Shown piece by piece: positions 6,403 through 13,657 of a stretch of 14,927 nucleotides of DNA; position 1 is the first letter of the stretch, and each line of letters begins with the position of its first letter. Below the pieces are notes generated by a model. It saw only the letters and a list, made by a program, of their open reading frames with translations, had not been told where the DNA came from and did not search any database. The stretch comes from Alistipes sp. CAG:514. Lineage in GTDB: Bacteria; Bacteroidota; Bacteroidia; Bacteroidales; UBA932. Location of the stretch: assembly GCA_000431015.1 (NCBI GenBank), contig HF985999.1, positions 28,025-42,951 on the forward strand. The letters are read 5' to 3'. The position numbers and the translations under genes were made by a program.

Positions 6403-7881
6403 ATGCCTGACCAGCCCGGAAAAACATCCAGAAAGAAGGCGAGGCCAGTTGATTTGGACACTCTTGGGCTTGAGATGGGAAACAAACCGCCTCAAGCTCT
6501 TGAAGTCGAAGAGGCTGTCCTCGGCGCCATGCTGATTGAGCCCTCATCCGTTGACACGGCGCTTGAGGAGCTTACTGTCTCTTGTTTCTATGACCCTCGT
6601 CACAGAATGATTTTCGAGGCCATGAACGAGCTTGTCAACGAGCATGTGTCGGTGGACATAGTCACGGTAAGCACCAAGCTTCGGGCCAAAGGCAATCTTG
6701 AGGCTGTGGGAGGTCCTGTGGCGCTTGCCGGCCTGTCCGAGAAAGTCGGAGCCGCGGCCCACATCGAGTACTACGTCAGGATACTGAAGCAGAAGAGTAT
6801 CCAGAGGGAGCTGATCACAGCGTCGTACGAGATACTCAAGGATTCCTACGATGACGCCATCAATGTTGATCTTCTGATCGACGAGGCGCAGTCAAAGATC
6901 TATGGAGCCATCCAGAACAGCGTGAAGAACGATGTCAAGGACGTGGGAGCCGTGATCAACGACGCCATGAAGGAGATCGAGAAGAATCAGAATGCCGACG
7001 GCCTGAGCGGTGTTCCGTCCGGTTTCCTTTCGCTTGACCGTGTCACGAGGGGCTGGCAGAAATCCGACCTCATTATTCTGGCGGCGAGACCTTCCGTCGG
7101 TAAGACGGCCTTCGCGCTCAATTTGGCCAGGAACGCGGCTGTGGACTATCACATGCCGGTGGCTGTGTTCTCTTTGGAGATGTCGGCGCTTCAGCTGGTA
7201 ATGAGGCTCATGACGACCGAGTCCGGTCTGTCGGCTGACAAGCTGAAGGGCGGTACGAAACTGGAGGCGTGGGACTGGCAGCAGCTGGAGACCCGGCTGG
7301 CCTCGTTGTCAAAGGCTCCTTTGTACATCGATGACACTCCGAGCATTCCTTTGATGGAGTTCCGCACGAAGGTCAAGAGGCTTGTGAAATCCAAGGATGT
7401 CAGACTTGTGATCGTTGATTACCTCCAGCTGATGCAGGGACCGGTCGAGCTTCGCGGAATCCGTGAGCAGGAGGTCGCTGCGATCTCCAGGACGCTCAAG
7501 GCCACAGCCAAGGAACTCAATGTCCCGATCATCGCGCTCTCGCAGCTGTCCCGTGACGCTGTGAAACGAACCGGAGGCAGCGGAAAGCCTCAGTTGAGCG
7601 ACCTCCGTGAGTCCGGATCAATCGAGCAGGATGCCGACATGGTGATATTCATTCATCGTCCTGACTACGTGGGACTTGGAGAAACTCCTGACGGGAAGGA
7701 AACCACACAGATCATCATCGCCAAGCATCGTAACGGCGAGGTGTGTGACATCGACATGCTCTTCAAGGCGGAGCAGGTGCGTTTCGTGGAGCCGGGGGAT
7801 TCCCTGACCGCGAGGGCGGAGGAGATGGGCGGCATGGAGTCCGCCATGAACAATGATTTTGCCAATAACACTGATTTCTGA
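6403..7881 (+). CDS. dnaB: Replicative DNA helicase DnaB
   Basis: Hexameric 5'-3' helicase that unwinds the replication fork and recruits primase. The 492-residue protein has a basic, probably disordered N-terminus of about 30 residues, then the DnaB N-terminal domain (about 30-135, including VLGAMLIEPSSVDTAL and FYDPRHRMIFEAM), a linker, and a RecA-like ATPase domain. Walker A is ARPSVGKTAF with K234. Walker B is LVIVDYLQLM with D339. The motifs LSQLSRD, SDLRESGSIEQDADM and IIIAKHRNG follow, as expected for DnaB. Length is a little above the usual 450-470 because of the N-terminal extension and an acidic, Met-rich tail. No intein interrupts the P-loop, a common insertion site in this gene. 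The ATG at 6403 has the CATTTAGGAATATGC context. It overlaps the next gene by one base (TGATG). Confidence 0.97.
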   Translation: MPDQPGKTSRKKARPVDLDTLGLEMGNKPPQALEVEEAVLGAMLIEPSSVDTALEELTVSCFYDPRHRMIFEAMNELVNEHVSVDIVTVSTKLRAKGNLEAVGGPVALAGLSEKVGAAAHIEYYVRILKQKSIQRELITASYEILKDSYDDAINVDLLIDEAQSKIYGAIQNSVKNDVKDVGAVINDAMKEIEKNQNADGLSGVPSGFLSLDRVTRGWQKSDLIILAARPSVGKTAFALNLARNAAVDYHMPVAVFSLEMSALQLVMRLMTTESGLSADKLKGGTKLEAWDWQQLETRLASLSKAPLYIDDTPSIPLMEFRTKVKRLVKSKDVRLVIVDYLQLMQGPVELRGIREQEVAAISRTLKATAKELNVPIIALSQLSRDAVKRTGGSGKPQLSDLRESGSIEQDADMVIFIHRPDYVGLGETPDGKETTQIIIAKHRNGEVCDIDMLFKAEQVRFVEPGDSLTARAEEMGGMESAMNNDFANNTDF

Positions 7882-8735
7882 TGGACACGACAAGACTCTT
7901 CGGCATCCTTGCCGCCATATTCATCATCTCTTCCGTTCCGGTATTTGCCGGCGACGAGGGAAAATGTATTCCTGTGAAGAATCTTAAGGAGGAGAATCTG
8001 GCTTTCAAGGGAGGGGAGAAACTGGTGTTCACTGTCCATTTTAAATGGGGGCTGATCAACGCCGACGTGGCGCAGGCGACCCTAAAGGTGGACACCACCA
8101 TCCTTAACGGCAGGAAAGTCTTCCATGCGTCCCTGACCGGCAAGACTCAGAAATTCTACGAGAAGTTCTTCCGTGTCAAGGAGGATCTGGACTCCTGGTT
8201 CACGAGGGACGGCCTTAAGCCGATGAAGTTCACGAGGTTCGCCAAGGAGGGGAAATACACCTGCACGAACCTCTACATGTACGACCACACGCCCGGGGAC
8301 GAGAAGATCTCCGCATCGTTGAACAATTCCAGAAAGGGGGATTTCTCGGCGACCCTGCCGCTGGACAAATGCACCTACGACATTCCGCTGATGTACTATG
8401 TGCTGCGGAACATCGACACGGAGAAACTTGAGGAAGGAAAGGACTATCCGATGACGTTTGCCGTCGATGATGATGTGTACACCCTCCATTTCAGGTATTT
8501 GGGCAAGGAGAACAAGTACATCGACGGGATCGGGTCGATCCGCTGCCTGAAGTTGAGCTTCGAGGTGGTGTCAGGTGAGGTCTTTTCGGGAGAGTCGGAT
8601 CTCTACGGCTGGTTCTCGGACGACGAGAACAGGATTCCGGTCTGGTTCACGGCTCCTCTTAAGATAGGCAAGGTGCAAGGTCGCCTGCGCTCCTATTCAG
8701 AACTCAGGAATCCTTTCTCCTCAATCGTTGAATGA
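7881..8735 (+). CDS. Exported DUF3108 domain protein
   Basis: A 284-residue protein with a Sec signal peptide (TRLFGILAAIFIISSVPVFA, likely cleaved after A23) and no lipobox cysteine. The mature part fits the DUF3108 family: FKGGEKLVFTVHFKWG near the N-terminus, EKFFRVKEDLDSWF and a FTRFAKEGKYTCTN strand in the middle, then RCLKLSFEVVSGEVFSGESD and a final AYW-like region (VWFTAPLKIGKVQGRL). The family is periplasmic or surface-linked, beta-rich and of unknown biochemical function. Its ATG uses the final A of the dnaB stop codon, so translation is coupled to dnaB even though the products act in different compartments. That coupling is probably just compact gene packing. Confidence 0.88.
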   Translation: MDTTRLFGILAAIFIISSVPVFAGDEGKCIPVKNLKEENLAFKGGEKLVFTVHFKWGLINADVAQATLKVDTTILNGRKVFHASLTGKTQKFYEKFFRVKEDLDSWFTRDGLKPMKFTRFAKEGKYTCTNLYMYDHTPGDEKISASLNNSRKGDFSATLPLDKCTYDIPLMYYVLRNIDTEKLEEGKDYPMTFAVDDDVYTLHFRYLGKENKYIDGIGSIRCLKLSFEVVSGEVFSGESDLYGWFSDDENRIPVWFTAPLKIGKVQGRLRSYSELRNPFSSIVE

Positions 8736-8751
8736 GTTGATTTTAAGGAAT

Positions 8752-9168
8752 ATGGCTACGGGGGAGGTCTCACACAAAGGAACGGTCATTTCTGTAGGGC
8801 AAGACAGGATCTCTGTCCGGATAGTGTCCGAGTCGGCTTGCTCGGCCTGCCACGCCGCAGGGCTTTGCGGAGCCTCTGAGTCAAAGAACAAGATTGTGGA
8901 TGTCCCCGTCTATGGAGGACAGACATATTCAGTAGGCCAGGAAGTCGAGGTTTGCCTTGCGAGGAAGATGGGACTCAAGGCAGTCTTGCTTTCTTATGTG
9001 ATTCCTTTGGTGATATTACTGATTTTAGTGTTAACTTTGTCGTCGATTGGACTCGGCGAGCTTGTCTGTGGACTTGCCTCGATCGGGGGAGTCGCGCTAT
9101 ATTACCTCATACTCTATTTCCGCAGGGACAGCCTGGCGGAGGGGTATGTGTTTTATGTTAGAAAGTAA
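8752..9168 (+). CDS. rseC: RseC-family redox regulator/accessory membrane protein
   Basis: A 138-residue member of the RseC (SoxR-reducing system) family. The cytoplasmic N-terminal part holds the cysteine motif C30-x2-C33-x5-C39 (CSACHAAGLC), likely to bind an Fe-S centre, in a small beta domain (residues about 5-68). Two membrane helices follow at about 77-96 and 100-122, then a short charged tail. ATG 8752 is preferred: it has the TTTTAAGGAATATGG context found at other starts here, and the homologous region begins just after it. An upstream TTG at 8728 would overlap the previous gene and add eight poorly supported residues. Immediate linkage to rnfB is typical: in E. coli RseC works with the Rsx/Rnf complex to keep SoxR reduced. 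No SoxR is visible here, so a role in Rnf maturation or redox tuning is the safer inference. Confidence 0.92.
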   Translation: MATGEVSHKGTVISVGQDRISVRIVSESACSACHAAGLCGASESKNKIVDVPVYGGQTYSVGQEVEVCLARKMGLKAVLLSYVIPLVILLILVLTLSSIGLGELVCGLASIGGVALYYLILYFRRDSLAEGYVFYVRK

Positions 9169-9185
9169 TTTTTTTATTTGGCTTT

Positions 9186-10115
9186 ATGACAACAATAATC
9201 ATCTGGACCGTCGCAGTCATCACGGGGCTTGGCCTCCTGCTGGCGCTGGCCCTCTACATTGTCGCGCAGCGGTTCAAGGTTGAGGAGGATCCGCGCATCG
9301 AGGAGGTGGAGAAGGTCATGCCAGGCGCTAACTGCGGTGGTTGTGGTTTCGCCGGCTGCCACGCTTTCGCGGAGGCTGCGGTGAAGGCTCCGAATCTGGA
9401 CAACAACTATTGCCCTGTCGGAGGCAACGAGACAATGAAGAAGGTGGCCGCCATCCTTGGCTACGAGGTCAAGGAAAAGGCTCCTATGGTGGCGGTTGTG
9501 CGCTGCGCCGGAACCTGCGCCGCCAGGCCGAGGACCAATGAATATGACGGCTCGGCTTCCTGCAAGGTGAAGGCCGCTCTCTACGCCGGCGACACCGGCT
9601 GCTCTTTCGGCTGCCTTGGCTGCGGAGACTGTGTGGCCGCCTGCCAGTTCGGCGCGCTGTCGATGGATCCCCAGACAGGTCTTCCGGTCGTGGATCAGGA
9701 GAAGTGCACAGCCTGCGGAGCCTGTGTCAAGGCTTGCCCTAAGTCCATCATAGAGTTGAGGGCGAAGGGTCCGCGTGGAATGAGGATCTTTGTCTCGTGT
9801 GTCAACAAGGACAAGGGGCCGGCGGTCAAGAAGGCCTGCTCGGTCGGTTGCATTGGGTGCGGAATATGCGCGAAGACCTGCACGCATGACGCCATCACCG
9901 TAGAGAACAATGTGGCCTACATCGACTTCGCGAAGTGCAAGCTCTGCCGCGAGTGCGAGGCGATGTGTCCTACCGGAGCGATCATCGGGGTGAACTTCCC
10001 TAAGCCACTGGACAAGGATGCCGTCAAGGCCCGTGTCCAGGAACGTCAGAAGAAAGCGAGGGAGGCCGCCGCGGCTGCCGCCACAGTAAAGAAGGAGGAA
10101 CAGAACAATGGCTAG
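9186..10115 (+). CDS. rnfB: Rnf complex subunit B (polyferredoxin)
   Basis: Membrane-anchored Fe-S subunit that takes electrons from reduced ferredoxin. Residues 1-27 form one membrane helix. A 4Fe-4S domain follows with C50, C53, C58 and C76 (NCGGCGFAGC). C107, C111, C126 and C139 can hold another cluster. Two ferredoxin-like repeats give four more CxxCxxCxxxC motifs: C143-C153, C174-C184, C222-C232 and C251-C261. This large multi-cluster arrangement, with room for six [4Fe-4S] clusters, resembles RnfB of anaerobes rather than the shorter gammaproteobacterial form. The C-terminus is an Ala/Lys/Glu-rich tail (about 280-309). At 309 aa it is complete. It starts 17 bases after rseC, and its last codons overlap rnfC by 8 bases. 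Confidence 0.97.
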   Translation: MTTIIIWTVAVITGLGLLLALALYIVAQRFKVEEDPRIEEVEKVMPGANCGGCGFAGCHAFAEAAVKAPNLDNNYCPVGGNETMKKVAAILGYEVKEKAPMVAVVRCAGTCAARPRTNEYDGSASCKVKAALYAGDTGCSFGCLGCGDCVAACQFGALSMDPQTGLPVVDQEKCTACGACVKACPKSIIELRAKGPRGMRIFVSCVNKDKGPAVKKACSVGCIGCGICAKTCTHDAITVENNVAYIDFAKCKLCRECEAMCPTGAIIGVNFPKPLDKDAVKARVQERQKKAREAAAAAATVKKEEQNNG

Positions 10116-11505
10116 AAGAACATTCTCAATCGGTGGCGTGCATCCTAATGACGCCAAGATCTCCCGCGGCTGCGCCATCGAGGCGCTTCCGCTGCCCCAG
10201 ACCGTGTACATTTCCCTTGCCCAGCACATCGGGGCTCCGGCCAAGCCGGTAGTGGCAGTGGGCGACAAGGTTAAGGTCGGCCAGCCGATCGCCGAGCCGG
10301 GCGGATTCGTTTCGGCATTCATCCACTCTTCCGTTTCCGGAACCGTGAAGTCGATCGGCCCGCGCAAGGATCTCGCCGGCAACACACAGACCTATGTGGA
10401 GATCGCTGTGGAGGGGGACGAGTGGCTTGAGAGCATCGACCGCTCAGAGACCCTTGTGACAGACATTCCTGAGGACGGCAAGGCCATCATCGAGAAGATC
10501 CGTCTCGGCGGAGTCGTCGGACTCGGCGGAGCGACCTTCCCTACCCACGTGAAACTTACCCCGCCTCCTGGAAAGAAGTGCGAGATGCTGATAATCAACG
10601 GCTGCGAGTGCGAGCCTTACCTCACGTCCGATTTCCGCACGCTTCTGGAGAAGGGTGAGCAGGTCGTTGTCGGCACAGCCCTCATCAAGCAGGCTCTCGG
10701 CGTGGCGAACGCCACGATAGCCATCGAGGACAACAAGCCGGAGGCGATAGAGCATATTCAGAAAGTACTTTCGGAATTGAAGGGAAAGTCTTCCAAGTAC
10801 GACGGGATCGAGGTGCTTTCTCTGATGAAGAAATACCCCGAGGGTGGTGAGAAACAGCTGATTGACGCTGTGATGCACCGTCAGGTGAAGTCCGGCGGCC
10901 TGCCTATCGACGTGGGCGCCGTCGTCCAGAATGTGGCCACGGCTCTGGCGGTCTATGATGCCGTTCAGAAGAACAAGCCTTTGATTGACAACTCCGTGAC
11001 CGTCACCGGCGAATGCTTCCCTAAGCAGGCCAATCTGCTTGTCAGGGTCGGCACTCCGCTGCGCTACATCGTCGATTACCTCGGAGGGGTTCCGGAAAGC
11101 GCCGCCAAGATCATCAGTGGCGGCCCTATGATGGGTAAGGCTGTCGCCAATCTCGACGCGGCCACCCTGAAGGGAACGGGAGCCTTGCTCTTCCTCACCG
11201 CCGAACAGACCAAGAGGCATCCGGAAGGCAACTGCATCCGCTGCGGTAAATGCGCCGACGCCTGCCCTATGGGACTGGAGCCGTTCCTGCTCTATCGTCT
11301 CGCCAAGGCCGGCAACACCGACGAGCTTGAGGCGAACGCCGTTCAGGACTGCATCCAGTGTGGATGTTGCCTCTACACCTGCCCTTCCTACATCCCGCTT
11401 CTGGATGTCATCAGTCTGGCAAGAGGCCAGGTAATGGGAATAATGAAGGCTCGCGCCGCTGCCGCCAAGGCCGCCGCCGAAGCCGCAAAAGCAAAAACTG
11501 TTTAA
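10108..11505 (+). CDS. rnfC: Rnf complex subunit C (NADH/FMN- and Fe-S-binding)
   Basis: Peripheral subunit that exchanges electrons with NAD(H). Order of domains: an N-terminal barrel-sandwich region (about 5-75, with TFSIGGVHP and the EPGGFVSAFIHSSVSGTV lipoyl-like loop), a NuoF-like Rossmann/FMN region with GLGGATFP (138-145) and NGCECEPYLTSD, an SLBB segment (about 270-330, VTVTGECFPKQANLLVRVG), and a two-cluster ferredoxin domain with C376, C379, C382, C386 and C415, C418, C421, C425. The 465-residue chain is complete and lacks the very long C-terminal repeats of gammaproteobacterial RnfC; only a short Ala/Lys tail follows. A Shine-Dalgarno AAGGAGG lies nine bases before the ATG, inside rnfB, which fits coupled translation across the 8-base overlap. 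Confidence 0.97.
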   Translation: MARRTFSIGGVHPNDAKISRGCAIEALPLPQTVYISLAQHIGAPAKPVVAVGDKVKVGQPIAEPGGFVSAFIHSSVSGTVKSIGPRKDLAGNTQTYVEIAVEGDEWLESIDRSETLVTDIPEDGKAIIEKIRLGGVVGLGGATFPTHVKLTPPPGKKCEMLIINGCECEPYLTSDFRTLLEKGEQVVVGTALIKQALGVANATIAIEDNKPEAIEHIQKVLSELKGKSSKYDGIEVLSLMKKYPEGGEKQLIDAVMHRQVKSGGLPIDVGAVVQNVATALAVYDAVQKNKPLIDNSVTVTGECFPKQANLLVRVGTPLRYIVDYLGGVPESAAKIISGGPMMGKAVANLDAATLKGTGALLFLTAEQTKRHPEGNCIRCGKCADACPMGLEPFLLYRLAKAGNTDELEANAVQDCIQCGCCLYTCPSYIPLLDVISLARGQVMGIMKARAAAAKAAAEAAKAKTV

Positions 11506-11509
11506 GAAT

Positions 11510-12493
11510 ATGGATAGATTGTTGGTTTCACCGTCTCCGCACCTTCATTCCAAGACCACAACTCCGGTCTTGATGAGGGATGTCGTGATCGCCTTGATCC
11601 CTGCTGTCGCGGTCTCGGTCGTGTTCTACGGCCTTGCCGAACTGCTGGTGCTGGCTGTCAGTGTCATCTCCTGCGTGGCGCTGGAGTATTTGATAACTAA
11701 ATATTTGCTCAAGGCTCCGTCCACCGTGGGCGACTGGTCAGCCGCCGTTACGGGCATCCTGCTGGCGCTCAACCTTCCCGCCTCGACTCCTTGGTGGGTA
11801 GTGTTCATCGGCGCGGTGGTCGCCATCGGAGTAGCGAAGATGACATTCGGAGGCCTTGGACAGAATGTGTTCAACCCGGCTCTTGTCGGCCGTGTGTTCC
11901 TGCTCATCTCATTTCCTACCTACATGACCGACTGGACGATCCCGGGAGGACTTTTCGGCGCTGACGCGGTTTCCGGAGCCACTCCTCTGGGAGTCATCAA
12001 TGAAGGCCTCATGAAGGGAGCGTCCGCCGCCGATCTGATCGCGCAGAACGGCTTCTCGGCCTCTCGGATGCTCTTCGCCAACATCGGCGGTTCGGCAGGC
12101 GAGGCGAGCGCCATCGCGATCCTCATCGGTTTCGTCTATCTGCTTGTCCGCAAGGTCATCAAGCCGTGGATCACACTTTCGATCCTTGGAACCGTGGCTC
12201 TGGTCTCCACCGTCTTCTGGATGGCCGACCCCACCCACTTCACAGGGCCGCTTTTCAACCTTCTCACCGGTGGTCTCCTTCTCGGTTCCTGTTTCATGGC
12301 AACCGACTATGTGACCTCTCCGATGAGTACCAAGGGCGGAATCATCTTCGGTGTGGGCATCGGTTTCATCACTTTGATGATCAGGTACTTCGGATCCTAT
12401 CCGGAAGGAGTGAGCTTCGCTATTCTTATCATGAACTCTGTGGTTCCGCTTCTTAACAAGTGGTTCCATCAGAAAAAATACGGGAGGGCATAG
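11510..12493 (+). CDS. rnfD: Rnf complex subunit D (flavinylated membrane subunit)
   Basis: Polytopic inner-membrane protein, homologous to NqrB, that carries covalently bound FMN and belongs to the ion-translocating core. The 327-residue chain has many hydrophobic segments, with a longer soluble loop at about residues 135-185. That loop holds DAVSGATP, a textbook DxxSGAT flavin-transfer motif; T158 is the predicted FMN attachment residue. The N-terminal SPSPHLHSKTTTPVLMRDV and the VFNPALVGR segment are family hallmarks. The gene starts 4 bases after the rnfC stop, with the TTTAAGAATATGG context. No ApbE flavin transferase is encoded in the window, so modification must rely on a gene elsewhere. 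Confidence 0.96.
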   Translation: MDRLLVSPSPHLHSKTTTPVLMRDVVIALIPAVAVSVVFYGLAELLVLAVSVISCVALEYLITKYLLKAPSTVGDWSAAVTGILLALNLPASTPWWVVFIGAVVAIGVAKMTFGGLGQNVFNPALVGRVFLLISFPTYMTDWTIPGGLFGADAVSGATPLGVINEGLMKGASAADLIAQNGFSASRMLFANIGGSAGEASAIAILIGFVYLLVRKVIKPWITLSILGTVALVSTVFWMADPTHFTGPLFNLLTGGLLLGSCFMATDYVTSPMSTKGGIIFGVGIGFITLMIRYFGSYPEGVSFAILIMNSVVPLLNKWFHQKKYGRA

Positions 12494-12496
12494 GCT

Positions 12497-13060
12497 ATGG
12501 CAGTAAAATCCAATCTCACCACAATGGCTGTCTGCCTGACAGTCGTGTGTCTGGTCTGCTCGGCGCCTCTTGGCGGAATGTACGCTCTGACAGCCGAACC
12601 GATCGAGAAGGCCAACGCGGACATCCTCAAGGCCTCCATCGGAGCCGTGCTTCCGGAAGGAGGCGAACTCTCCGACGCAAAGCCGGTAGAAGTCGGCGGC
12701 CAGGCTTCTGAATATTACGTCAGCACCGTAGACGGCGCTCCTGTGGCCTACGCCGTGAAATCCACGACCGTAGGTTTCGGCGGCCCGCTCGTCCTGATGG
12801 TCGGCATCACCGCCGACGGTGTGGTCTACAACACTTCGGTCCTGTCTCACAACGAGACCCCGGGCCTTGGTGCCAAGTGCAACACTGACGAGAAGTTCAT
12901 GAACCAGTTCAAGGGCTTCGATCCTTCGTCCAAGTCGTTGACAGTCAAGAAGGACGGGGGCGATGTGGATGCCATCACGGCTTCCACCATCACTTCCAGA
13001 GCCTACTCACAGGCTGTGGACAACGCGGTCAAGGCATTTAATTCAATCAAAGGAGAATAG
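12497..13060 (+). CDS. rnfG: Rnf complex subunit G (flavinylated periplasmic subunit)
   Basis: Single-pass membrane protein with a periplasmic FMN-binding domain, homologous to NqrC. Residues about 9-31 form the membrane helix and the rest is periplasmic. Family motifs include GFGGPLVLMVGI and HNETPGLGAK. The attachment site reads DAITASTITSRA, a variant of DxxSGATxTS in which Ser-Gly-Ala is replaced by Thr-Ala-Ser; T164 aligns with the flavinylated threonine. At 187 aa it is short but complete. It begins exactly 3 bases after rnfD and ends 3 bases before rnfE. GGGAGGG (12482-12488) provides a Shine-Dalgarno-like site eight bases before the ATG. Confidence 0.95.
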   Translation: MAVKSNLTTMAVCLTVVCLVCSAPLGGMYALTAEPIEKANADILKASIGAVLPEGGELSDAKPVEVGGQASEYYVSTVDGAPVAYAVKSTTVGFGGPLVLMVGITADGVVYNTSVLSHNETPGLGAKCNTDEKFMNQFKGFDPSSKSLTVKKDGGDVDAITASTITSRAYSQAVDNAVKAFNSIKGE

Positions 13061-13063
13061 ACT

Positions 13064-13654
13064 ATGAGCAGCAATAAACTGAACATTTTCACCAAGGGCT
13101 TCTTCAAGGAGAACCCTACATTTGTCCTGCTTCTTGGTATGTGTCCTACGCTGGCGACCACTACCTCGGCCATCAACGGTCTGAGTATGGGTCTCGCCAC
13201 CCTCTTTGTCCTCGTGCTTTCGAACATCGCCATCTCGGCGATCGCCCCGGTGGTTCCGGACAAGGTGCATATTCCTGTCTATATCGTGGTCATCGCCACT
13301 TTTGTGACGATCCTCCAGTTCGCCATGCAGGCCTACACACCGGCGATGTACACCACTCTGGGCCTGTTCATCCCGCTCATCGTCGTGAACTGCATCGTCC
13401 TCGGACGCGCCGAGGCTTTCGCAAGCAAGAACGGCATCCTGGACTCCGCCCTTGACGGATTTGGAATAGGCTTGGGCTTCACCCTCTCCCTGACGATTCT
13501 GGGAATCGTCCGCGAGATCCTGGGCAGCGGCTCGGTCTTCGGCTACAGGTTCATCACCGGTGACGGCATCCTCGTGTTCGTGATGGCTCCGGGAGCGTTC
13601 CTCGCTTTGGGCTACCTTATGGTTCTGTTCAACAAAATCGCTAAAAAGAACTAA
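13064..13654 (+). CDS. rnfE: Rnf complex subunit E (membrane subunit)
   Basis: Six-helix inner-membrane subunit, homologous to NqrD, that pairs with RnfA in inverted topology. The 196-residue chain is almost entirely hydrophobic helices. Two cysteines stand in half-membrane motifs: C27 in LLGMCPTLATTT and C110 in VVNCIVLGRAEAFAS. In Rnf/Nqr structures such cysteines from the two subunits bind a shared Fe or [2Fe-2S] centre in the membrane. AGGAG (13051-13055) lies eight bases before the ATG, within the end of rnfG. Complete and intact. Confidence 0.96.
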   Translation: MSSNKLNIFTKGFFKENPTFVLLLGMCPTLATTTSAINGLSMGLATLFVLVLSNIAISAIAPVVPDKVHIPVYIVVIATFVTILQFAMQAYTPAMYTTLGLFIPLIVVNCIVLGRAEAFASKNGILDSALDGFGIGLGFTLSLTILGIVREILGSGSVFGYRFITGDGILVFVMAPGAFLALGYLMVLFNKIAKKN

Positions 13655-13657
13655 ATC

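Noticed and set aside
8728..8751. TTG start at 8728 for the rseC-like gene
   Set aside because: It would overlap the DUF3108 gene and add residues without family support; ATG 8752 has the start context shared with merR, dnaB and rnfD.
9165..9185. T-rich stretch before rnfB (TTTATTTG) as a separate rnf promoter
   Set aside because: It misses the consensus at an essential A, lacks a clear -33 element and would start at the ATG itself; co-transcription with rseC is simpler.
9174..10385. 403-codon open frame on the minus strand opposite rnfB and rnfC
   Set aside because: It is antisense to two unmistakable genes, has no recognisable domain and has a composition expected from reading GC-rich codons backwards.
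11909..12850. 313-codon open frame on the minus strand opposite rnfD and rnfG
   Set aside because: Antisense shadow of membrane and periplasmic Rnf genes with no family resemblance.
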